Source: Streptomyces sp. ICC1 (lineage in GTDB: Bacteria; Actinomycetota; Actinomycetes; Streptomycetales; Streptomycetaceae). From it: a stretch of 64,000 nt of DNA. Every line of letters starts with the position of its first letter. The first letter of the stretch is position 1. The stretch spans positions 3,314,267-3,378,266 of the forward strand of contig NZ_CP030287.1 of assembly GCF_003287935.1 (NCBI RefSeq), written 5' to 3'. The notes under the pieces are model-generated. The model worked only from the letters and a program-made list of their open reading frames with translations. It was not told the origin of the DNA and made no database searches. The translations under genes and the position numbers were made by a program. This document shows positions 57,302-64,000 of this stretch, in pieces.

Positions 57302-59458
57302 GTGAGCGTCACGGTCCAGGTACCGGCCAAGGTCAACCTCCACCTCGCTGTGGGCGGAACCCGGCCGGACGGCTACCACGAACTCGTCAGCGTCTTCCAG
57401 GCGGTGTCGCTCCACGACACCGTCACGGCCACCCCCGCCCCCGAGCTCTCCGTCACGCTCGAAGGCGAGGACATCGGGGCGGTCCCCGCCGACCGGCGCA
57501 ACCTCGCCGCCGCGGCGGCCGCCCTCCTCGCCGAGCGGATCGGCGTCGACCCCGGCGTGCACCTGCACATCGACAAGCGGATCCCGGTCGCCGGCGGCAT
57601 GGCCGGCGGCAGCGCCGACGCGGCCGCCGCCATCGTCGGCTGCGCCGCGCTGTGGGGCCTGGACCCGAAGGACCCGCTGCTGGCCGAGGTCGCCGCGGAG
57701 GTCGGCAGCGACGTCGCCTTCGCTCTCATGGGCGGCACCGCCGTGGGCACCGGGCGAGGCGAGCGGCTCACCGCCCTGCCCGACTCCGGCCGCTTCCACT
57801 GGGTGTTCGCCGAAGCCCGGGGCGGGCTGAGCACCCCGCGGGTGTTCCGCGAGTACGACCTGCTGCTCGCCGAGTCGGACACGGCGGCCCCCGCGCCGGC
57901 CGAGCTGGCCCCGGCGCCCGACTTCGCGGCCGCCCTCGCCTCCGGGGACCCGGACCGGCTCGCCGCCCTGCTGCGCAACGACCTGGAGGGCGCCGCGCTG
58001 CGGCTGCGCCCCGAACTGGCCGACACCCTGGGCGCCGGACTCGACGCCGGGGCGCTCGGCGCGCTGGTCAGCGGCTCCGGCCCGACCTGCGCCTTCCTGG
58101 TCCGCGACGAAGCCGCCGCCGGGACGGTGGCCGCCGCCCTCGAAGCCTCCGGGCACTGCCGGTCCGTACGCACCGCGCACGGCCCCGTCGACGGCCCGGC
58201 CGCGCGGGTGACCACCGGGACGGACCGGAGCTCCCTCAACGTCTCCCAAGGAGCAGCCGTGAAGAGTGTCGAAGTTCCCGCCGAGCCCGGCGGCCGCGAG
58301 CACCCGGGGGTGCCGTTCTTCACCCAGGCGGCCACCTTCGACGCACTGTGGCCGTCGATCAGCGCCCACGTGCAGGACGTCTTCGACCGCAACAAGTGGT
58401 CGCACGGCCGCAAGTGCCTGGAGTTCGAGCGCGCCGTCGCCGCCTACACCGGCGCCAAGCACGCCATCGCGGTCAACAACGGCACCGACGCCCTGGTCAT
58501 CCTGCTGCGCGCCGCCGGAGTCCGGCGCGGCGACGAGGTCGTCGTCCCCGCCTTCACCTTCGCCGCGACCGCCACCACCGTCGCCGCCATCGGGGCCGTG
58601 CCCGTCTTCGCGGACATCGACCCCGTCACGTACGCCATGGACCCGCTCTCCTTCGAGAAGGCGATCACCGAGCGCACCCGGGCCGTGATGCCCGCCCACC
58701 TGTTCACCCAGCTCGCCGACATGGACGCGATCTCCGAGATCGCGGACCGGCACGGGATCACCGTCCTGGAGGACAGCGCCGAGGGCATCGGCATGCGCTG
58801 GAACGGCAAGCACGCGGGCCTGCTCGGCAGGGGCGGGGTGCTGTCCTTCTTCCCCACCAAGACGCTCGGCGCGATCGGCGACGCCGGGATGATCCTCACC
58901 GACGACGACGAGGTCGCCGAGACGGCGCAGATCCTGCGCCACCACGGCCGCATGGGCAAGACCATCGACCACATCGCCGGCATCTCCAACCTGTCGGGCG
59001 CCTCCGGCACCAACAGCAAGATGGACGACATCCAGGCCGCCGTGCTGATGGCCAAGCTGCCCCGCCTCGACGAGGACATCGCCGCCCGCGCGCGCCTCGC
59101 GCAGGCCTACCACGAGCGGCTGTCGGGCCTGCCCGGCATCCTGCGCCTGCCCACCGTCGTGGAGCGGGCGGTCCCCACCGACGCGGTCTTCTACGTGTAC
59201 GAGATCGAGGTCGAGCGCCGCGACGAGCTGGTCGCCCACCTGGCCTCGCGGGGCATCGGCACCGAGACGTACTACCCGATCCCCCTGCACGTACAGCCCT
59301 GCTTCGCGCACCTGGGCTACGGACCGGGCGACTTCCCCGTGGCCGAGGCCGCCTGCGCGTCGGCCGTGGCCCTGCCCTTCTACCCCGACCTGACCGGGGA
59401 GCAGCTCGACACCGTCGTCGCCGCGATCCGGGACTTCTTCACCGGGAGCCAGTCGTGA
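57302..59458 (+). CDS. ispE: fusion: IspE kinase (MEP pathway) + DegT-type aminotransferase
   Basis: 718 codons without a stop. Residues 1-290 are IspE (4-diphosphocytidyl-2-C-methylerythritol kinase): VPAKVNLHLAVGG with catalytic Lys10, the GHMP loop PVAGGMAGGSADAAAAI and the late LVSGSGPTCAFL. After a linker of about 30 residues, a DegT/DnrJ aminotransferase follows (NNGTDALVILLRAAG, the Lys-PLP site LSFFPTKTLGAIG). AAGGAG five bases before the in-frame GTG at 58259 could start the aminotransferase separately. GTG 57302 is used for the start. The pairing of isoprenoid kinase and sugar-type transaminase in one frame is unusual. Confidence 0.8.
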   Translation: MSVTVQVPAKVNLHLAVGGTRPDGYHELVSVFQAVSLHDTVTATPAPELSVTLEGEDIGAVPADRRNLAAAAAALLAERIGVDPGVHLHIDKRIPVAGGMAGGSADAAAAIVGCAALWGLDPKDPLLAEVAAEVGSDVAFALMGGTAVGTGRGERLTALPDSGRFHWVFAEARGGLSTPRVFREYDLLLAESDTAAPAPAELAPAPDFAAALASGDPDRLAALLRNDLEGAALRLRPELADTLGAGLDAGALGALVSGSGPTCAFLVRDEAAAGTVAAALEASGHCRSVRTAHGPVDGPAARVTTGTDRSSLNVSQGAAVKSVEVPAEPGGREHPGVPFFTQAATFDALWPSISAHVQDVFDRNKWSHGRKCLEFERAVAAYTGAKHAIAVNNGTDALVILLRAAGVRRGDEVVVPAFTFAATATTVAAIGAVPVFADIDPVTYAMDPLSFEKAITERTRAVMPAHLFTQLADMDAISEIADRHGITVLEDSAEGIGMRWNGKHAGLLGRGGVLSFFPTKTLGAIGDAGMILTDDDEVAETAQILRHHGRMGKTIDHIAGISNLSGASGTNSKMDDIQAAVLMAKLPRLDEDIAARARLAQAYHERLSGLPGILRLPTVVERAVPTDAVFYVYEIEVERRDELVAHLASRGIGTETYYPIPLHVQPCFAHLGYGPGDFPVAEAACASAVALPFYPDLTGEQLDTVVAAIRDFFTGSQS

Positions 59459-60573
59459 ACACCCTGCCCTTCTTCCCGCCGGACCTGTTCGAGGGTGACA
59501 AGGACGCCCTGCTCAAGGTGCTGTTCGACGTCGGCACCGATCCGGAGCAGCGCTTCATCCTCGGCCGCCGGACGGCCGAGTTCGAAGAGGAGATCAAGAA
59601 GGCGACCGGGGCCGGCGCGGTCCTCGCCTGCGGCAGCGGCACGGGCGCGCTGGAACTGGCCGTCGGCGCCCTGGACATCGGTCCGGGCGACGAGGTCATC
59701 GTCCCCGCCTTCTGCTGCCAGCCGGTGGCCTCCGCCGTGGTCAACGCCGGCGCCACCCCCGTCTTCGCCGACGTGGACCCGTGGACGATGGTCATGGACC
59801 CCGACCACACCGAGAGCCTGATCACCGAGCGCACCAAGGCGCTGATGCCCGCGCACCTGTTCTCGATCATGGCCGACATGCCGCGGTTCGCGGACATCTC
59901 CCGGCGCCACGGCATCCCGGTCATCGAGGACGCGGCGGTCGCCCAGGGCGCGGTCCTGGACGGTGTGCCCGCCGGCCGCTGGGGCACCCTCGGCGTCTTC
60001 TCCTTCTTCCAGGTCAAGGCCCTGGGCACGGCCGGCGAGGGCGGGGTGGTCCTGACGGACGACCCGGAACTGGCCACCGCCGTCAAGATGCTGCGCAACC
60101 ACGGGCAGGACGGCGTCAACCGCTTCCTGCACCACCGCATCGGCCGCAACAGCCGCTTCGACGAGGTCCTCGCGGGCTTCCAGCTGCACCGGCTGGCCGG
60201 GTTCCCCGACCGCCTGGAGCGCCGGGCCCGGATCGCGGACTACTACACCGAGCGCTTCGCCGAGCTCCACGACGAGGACGTCAAGGCCCCGCCGGCCGGA
60301 CGCAACGGCCGCTGCTACTACGTGTACTCGATCCAGGTCTCGCGGCGCGAGGACCTGCGCGCCTACCTGAGCGAGCACGGCATCGGCTCGCACGTCTACT
60401 ACCCGACCCCGCTCCCGCTGCAGCCGGCCTTCGCCGCGTTCGCGCCGCAGGGCGCCGACTGGCCGAACGCGCGCCGGGCCAGCCGGTCCAACCTCGCGAT
60501 CCCGGTCTGGCCGCACCTGACCGACGCCGAGGTCGAGCACATAGCCGACACGATCTGCGATTTCTTCGCCTAG
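59455..60573 (+). CDS. DegT/DnrJ-family aminotransferase
   Basis: 372 residues. PLP-fold type I with the DegT pattern: CGSGTGALELAVGALDIG, HGIPVIEDAAVAQG and the Lys-PLP site VFSFFQVKALGTAGEGG (Lys188). The family transaminates keto-sugars or keto-cyclitols from Glu or Gln. Its GTG start overlaps the stop of the fusion gene by four bases (GTGA), so expression is coupled. Two DegT enzymes in a row suggest two amino groups or two keto intermediates in the product. Confidence 0.87.
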   Translation: MNTLPFFPPDLFEGDKDALLKVLFDVGTDPEQRFILGRRTAEFEEEIKKATGAGAVLACGSGTGALELAVGALDIGPGDEVIVPAFCCQPVASAVVNAGATPVFADVDPWTMVMDPDHTESLITERTKALMPAHLFSIMADMPRFADISRRHGIPVIEDAAVAQGAVLDGVPAGRWGTLGVFSFFQVKALGTAGEGGVVLTDDPELATAVKMLRNHGQDGVNRFLHHRIGRNSRFDEVLAGFQLHRLAGFPDRLERRARIADYYTERFAELHDEDVKAPPAGRNGRCYYVYSIQVSRREDLRAYLSEHGIGSHVYYPTPLPLQPAFAAFAPQGADWPNARRASRSNLAIPVWPHLTDAEVEHIADTICDFFA

Positions 60574-60593
60574 GCCCAGGAGGACCAGGACCC

Positions 60594-61406
60594 ATGACCG
60601 TCACCACGGAAGCGGACCAGCAGCAGGAGTACGTCTTCGACTCCGCCTGGGACAAGGAGACCGAGCGGCTGATCACCAACGAGGCCATCTGGGACCCCGG
60701 CACCTTCGAGCGCTTCGAGCGGCTCGGCGTCGGCCCCGGCTGGCACTGCCTGGAGGTCGGCTTCGGCTCCGGCTCAGCGGCCCGCCGCCTCGCGCACCTG
60801 GTCGGCCCCACCGGCCGGGTGGTCGCCGCCGACCTCAAGCCCGAGCGCCTGATCGACGAGCAGGACGAGACCCTGCGCGTGCTCCAGCTCGACCTGCGCG
60901 AGGACGAGCTGCCCGCCGCCGCCTTCGACCTCGTACACGCCCGCATGGTCATTCAGCACCTGCCCGAGCGCGAGGCCCTGATCGCCAAGCTGGTGGGCGC
61001 CCTCAAGCCCGGCGGCATCCTCTTCCTCGAGGACACCGACTCCTCGACCCTCTTCCGCAGCGCCCACTCCGAGGAGTTCCTCCAGGACGTGCGCGCCGCC
61101 GGATACGGGCTGATGCGCGAGGCCGGCCACGACCCGCGCGGCGGCCACGTCGACTACCACATCGCGCTGGGCACCGGCCTGGAGGACGTGCAGGCCGAGG
61201 GCCGCGTGGTCATGGTCGAGGGCGGCTCGGTGCAGGCCCGCCACTACCAGCTGTGGCTGGAGTTCATGGCCACCCGCATCACCGCCGGGGGCCTGGTGAC
61301 CCGCGAGCGCATCGACGAGGCCATCGCGCAGATGGGCGACCCCGCCCACCACTGGCTCAGCCAGGTCCAGATCTCCACCACCGGCCGCAAGCCGCTCGGC
61401 AACTGA
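60594..61406 (+). CDS. class I SAM-dependent methyltransferase
   Basis: 270 residues. Motif I is HCLEVGFGSGSAARRLA, followed by VVAADLKPERL and DLVHARMVIQHLPER, the usual motif II and IV positions. The C-terminal half is helical (VQARHYQLWLEFMATRI). ATG 60594 has AGGAGGACCAGGA upstream. It sits 20 bp after the second aminotransferase in the same direction, so it probably N- or O-methylates the aminated product of the cluster. Confidence 0.84.
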   Translation: MTVTTEADQQQEYVFDSAWDKETERLITNEAIWDPGTFERFERLGVGPGWHCLEVGFGSGSAARRLAHLVGPTGRVVAADLKPERLIDEQDETLRVLQLDLREDELPAAAFDLVHARMVIQHLPEREALIAKLVGALKPGGILFLEDTDSSTLFRSAHSEEFLQDVRAAGYGLMREAGHDPRGGHVDYHIALGTGLEDVQAEGRVVMVEGGSVQARHYQLWLEFMATRITAGGLVTRERIDEAIAQMGDPAHHWLSQVQISTTGRKPLGN

Positions 61407-61425
61407 ACCGGCGGAGGAAGAGGGC

Positions 61426-62382
61426 ATGACCGACACCCTGGCACCCGCACCCCCGGCAGCGCCGCGGATGACCCGTCCGCGTGCCTACGCGCAGCTGGCC
61501 AAGCTGAGGTTCTTCGACTACTACCTGGCCGCGCTGGTCGTGTGGACGATGCTGCCGCCGGACGAGCGGCTGGACCCCCGGGTCCTGCTGACGCTGGTCG
61601 TGCTCACCCTCGGCTGGGTCGGCGTCTGCGCGTCGGCCGTCGCGTTCGACGACGTCACCGGCTTCCGGGACGGCAGCGACCTCGTCAACTACGACCCCGC
61701 GCAGGCGCAGTTGCGCAACCGTGAGCTCAAACCCCTGCTGGACGGACACCTGACGGTCCGCCAGGCCCTCGGGTTCGGCTACGCGGCCCTGCTCTTCGGC
61801 ATCACCTGGGCGGTCCTGGGCGCCCTGATCGCACCGCACCGGCCGCTGTGGGCCCTGGCCCTGCTGCCGGTGCTGGTCGGCGGCAGCGTCCAGTACTCCT
61901 ACGGCCTGCGGCTGAGCCACCGCTACGGGCAGGAACTGGTGCTCATCCTGAGCACCAGCCTGGTCGCGGTGATCCCCTTCGGCCTCGTCCACGGCGAGAT
62001 GACCGGACTGGCCCTGCTGGAGTCCGTGCTCATCGGCCTGTGGAGCGTGCTCGTCTCGCTCTACTCCAACATCAACGACCGCGACGGCGACATCGCCTCC
62101 GGCCGCAAGAACCTCGCGACCATGCTGCGGCCGCCCGTCTACGCCGCCGTCATCGCCGCGTTCAGCCTCGCCGAGACCGCGGCGATCCTCTGGGCCTGCG
62201 CCGTCGGCGCCGTGCCCTGGTGGTTCCTCCTCGCGCTCGCCCCGGTGATCGCCCTGCGCGTCCACCAACTGCGCACCGGACTGCTCAAAGGGCAGGTCCT
62301 GGTCGCCCGCAAGCTCGGCGGCCAGGCCCACCGCCTCGGCGTGGCCCTGCTGCTCGTCGCCAACCTGCTCGCCGTCCGCTGA
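61426..62382 (+). CDS. UbiA-family prenyltransferase
   Basis: 318 residues, about eight to nine helices. The first acidic motif is AFDDVTGFRDGSD and the second YSNINDRDGDIASGRKN, in the positions of the UbiA NDxxDxxxD and DxxxD motifs; the first is a variant. Enzymes of this superfamily transfer prenyl groups to acceptor molecules or cyclise prenyl chains. Because an IspE kinase heads this operon, supply of prenyl diphosphate for this step is the natural inference. ATG 61426 follows GGAGGAAG. Confidence 0.83.
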   Translation: MTDTLAPAPPAAPRMTRPRAYAQLAKLRFFDYYLAALVVWTMLPPDERLDPRVLLTLVVLTLGWVGVCASAVAFDDVTGFRDGSDLVNYDPAQAQLRNRELKPLLDGHLTVRQALGFGYAALLFGITWAVLGALIAPHRPLWALALLPVLVGGSVQYSYGLRLSHRYGQELVLILSTSLVAVIPFGLVHGEMTGLALLESVLIGLWSVLVSLYSNINDRDGDIASGRKNLATMLRPPVYAAVIAAFSLAETAAILWACAVGAVPWWFLLALAPVIALRVHQLRTGLLKGQVLVARKLGGQAHRLGVALLLVANLLAVR

Positions 62383-62410
62383 CCCGACTTCCACGAAGAC
62401 AAGGCTGGGT

Positions 62411-64000
62411 ATGAAGAAGAACCTGCGACCCAAGAACCTGGGCGCGCTGTTCGAGGCATACGCCGACGCGGACGTGCCGGCATGGCACCTCGACCGGCCC
62501 TTCGACATCGCTCCCGACGCCGGCCGCCAGTACGACGGGGCCCGCCTCGCCTCGCTCGTCGCCGACATGTCCGGCCGGCTGCGCCTGGCCGGCCTGCGCC
62601 GCGGCGACCGGCTCGCCATCATCAAGGAGAACCACCACGACGTGGTGCTCCTGGCCGCGGCCGCCGCCCGCATCGGGGCACTGCCCGCCATGATCTCGGC
62701 CACCAACGCCCCCGGCGTACTGGCCCAGATGATGGAGCGGTTCGCCCCGCGCGTCCTGATCGCCTCCGACTCCGTGCTCGCCGCGGCCGTCAAGGAGGGG
62801 GTGCTGCTCACCGGTCCCGGGACCCAGGTGATCTCCATCGACGGGGACGTCTCGCTCGCCCCCGACGCCGTCGGCCTCGCCGACCTCAGCGGCGCGGACG
62901 TGCCGCCGGTGGACCTGCGCGGCCGGGACGAGCCGATGATCTGCACGCACACCTCGGGGACCACCGGCGTCCCCAAGCTGGTGGTGCACTCCCCGAACAC
63001 CCTGCTCGGCGTCCTCACCAAGCTGGAGACGATGCCGATCCCGGGGCTGGCGGTGCGTCCCGACGACGTGTTCGCCTCCTGCATCGCCTTCGTCCACGGA
63101 CGCGCCATCACCTGGACCTTCGCCCAGATGGCCCGCCCGCCGCAGAAGGTGGTCATCCTCGCCGGCTCCGAGCCGGAGACCGCCGCCGCGATGCTCGCCG
63201 AGCACCGCCCGACGATCCTCGAGGCCTGCCCGAACATCTACCAGCGCTGGGAGCCGCTCACCGAGTCCCACCCGGCGGCGTTCAAGCGGGTGCGCGCGTA
63301 CCTCAACACCTTCGACGCCATCCACCCGCCGACCGTCCGGAAGTTCATGGAGGCCAGCGACGTCCGCCGGCCCGTGTGGGGACAGGTCTGGGGCCAGAGC
63401 GAGACCGGCCCGGTGGCCATGGCCGTCTACTCCCGCAACAAGATCCGCAAGAACGCCGGCGCCCTGGATCCGGTGACCAACGTGGTCGGCCGCCCGGTCC
63501 CGTTCGTCACGCAGGTCAAGGTCGTCGACCCGGAGACCCGCAAGCCGGTGCCCGCCGGGGAGCAGGGCGTCGTGCTCGTCCGCACCAAGGGCCTGTGCCT
63601 GACCTACCTCGGCGAGGACGACCGGCACCAGGAGAAGGCCTGGGACGGCTGGTGGAACACCGGTGACATGGGTGTGCGCTCACGCACCGGCAACCTGCGC
63701 ATCGTCGACCGCGAGGTCGACCTGATCCCCGGGGTCAGCGGCATCGAGCTGGAGTCGATCCTCCTCGAACGCCTGGAGCGCGCCACCGAGGTCATCGTCC
63801 TCGGCGACCCCGGCGGCCTGCCCGTCCCGGTCATCAGCCTGTCCGGACCGGACCTCACCGACCAGGAGTGGGCCGCGGCCACCCGCGACCTGCCCGAGCT
63901 CGCCGAGCCGCGGGTCATCGCCTGGGAGGACTTCCCGCGCACCGGCACCTGGAAGGTGCGCCGCTTCGACCTGCGCCAGCGCGTCCTGGAGTCCCAGGAA
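62411..64000 (+). CDS. AMP-dependent acyl-CoA synthetase/ligase (partial)
   Basis: 530 codons visible; the gene runs off the right edge. The AMP-binding core is present: THTSGTTGVPKL (P-loop), FVHGRAITWTFAQMARPP, VWGQVWGQSETGPVA and DGWWNTGDMGVRS, with the A10-like lysine region at FPRTGTWKVRRFDL. It adenylates a carboxylate and passes it to CoA or a carrier. ATG 62411 has AAGGCTGGGT upstream. It follows the UbiA gene by 28 bp in the same operon. An A-domain for an acid building block is likely. Confidence 0.87.
   Translation, partial: MKKNLRPKNLGALFEAYADADVPAWHLDRPFDIAPDAGRQYDGARLASLVADMSGRLRLAGLRRGDRLAIIKENHHDVVLLAAAAARIGALPAMISATNAPGVLAQMMERFAPRVLIASDSVLAAAVKEGVLLTGPGTQVISIDGDVSLAPDAVGLADLSGADVPPVDLRGRDEPMICTHTSGTTGVPKLVVHSPNTLLGVLTKLETMPIPGLAVRPDDVFASCIAFVHGRAITWTFAQMARPPQKVVILAGSEPETAAAMLAEHRPTILEACPNIYQRWEPLTESHPAAFKRVRAYLNTFDAIHPPTVRKFMEASDVRRPVWGQVWGQSETGPVAMAVYSRNKIRKNAGALDPVTNVVGRPVPFVTQVKVVDPETRKPVPAGEQGVVLVRTKGLCLTYLGEDDRHQEKAWDGWWNTGDMGVRSRTGNLRIVDREVDLIPGVSGIELESILLERLERATEVIVLGDPGGLPVPVISLSGPDLTDQEWAAATRDLPELAEPRVIAWEDFPRTGTWKVRRFDLRQRVLESQE

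Noticed and set aside
57128..59311. 727-codon minus-strand frame opposite the IspE-DegT fusion
   Set aside because: Composition is Gly/Val/Arg-rich without motifs; all catalytic motifs are on the plus strand.

Overview
The window is high-GC actinobacterial DNA, most likely Streptomyces. Genes are GC-rich at third codon positions, many start with GTG, starts have GGAGG-type ribosome sites, and the families are typical of the genus (NarL two-component pair, PadR, a MerR-DnaN fusion, DUF6328, AfsA-like protein, MAB_1171c-type protein). I saw no rRNA, tRNA or CRISPR array.

Region 1 (1-24932) is a metal, arsenic and thiol-redox island. A rightward block (1862-10065) encodes a membrane-anchored DsbA-like protein, a VKOR homologue, a TlpA-like lipoprotein, CcdA, a CadC-like ArsR sensor, a Sco1 lipoprotein, a 56-residue Cys-rich peptide, a CDF transporter, a CmtR-like sensor and a P1B-type ATPase. 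YcnI, an ArsN1-like acetyltransferase with its own ArsR, PAP2, PadR, two ArsC-type proteins, DoxX, a two-component pair, an amino-acid permease, an aquaporin, a further arsR and a flavoprotein follow. Five ArsR/SmtB regulators lie within 18 kb. The island is visibly decayed. The CDF protein and the aquaporin appear to have internal in-frame deletions, the histidine kinase has no start and is preceded by an in-frame TGA, only the first 17 codons of an arsO-like flavoprotein remain, and an MFS gene runs into HAD-phosphatase debris.

Region 2 (24970-37620) is ordinary accessory chromosome: GNAT enzymes, a frameshifted DUF2809-like gene, a MerR-DnaN fusion behind a 19-bp-spacer promoter, a DJ-1/PfpI protein beside a Cys-containing ArsR-like regulator, an AraC regulator, a chimera of cytosine-permease N-terminus and WD40 C-terminus, an XRE-TPR regulator, an M64 peptidase, a maleate-isomerase-like protein lacking the usual cysteines, and a divergent MBL/MarR pair.

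Region 3 (37938-53877) carries a small secreted DxDxDG protein, an array of four 27-bp hairpins with covarying stems, a three-gene XRE / HExxH / MAB_1171c-type module, a K+ channel-ClC operon, several membrane proteins, a twice-frameshifted gene, a PucR-type regulator, an esterase and a GH15-like enzyme.

Region 4 (53915-64000) is the left part of a biosynthetic cluster cut by the window end. An AfsA-like protein is coupled to an AIR-synthase/HypE-like protein on the minus strand. Divergent from them are an IspE kinase fused in frame to a DegT aminotransferase, a second DegT aminotransferase, a SAM methyltransferase, a UbiA-like prenyltransferase and a partial AMP-dependent ligase, all tightly spaced.
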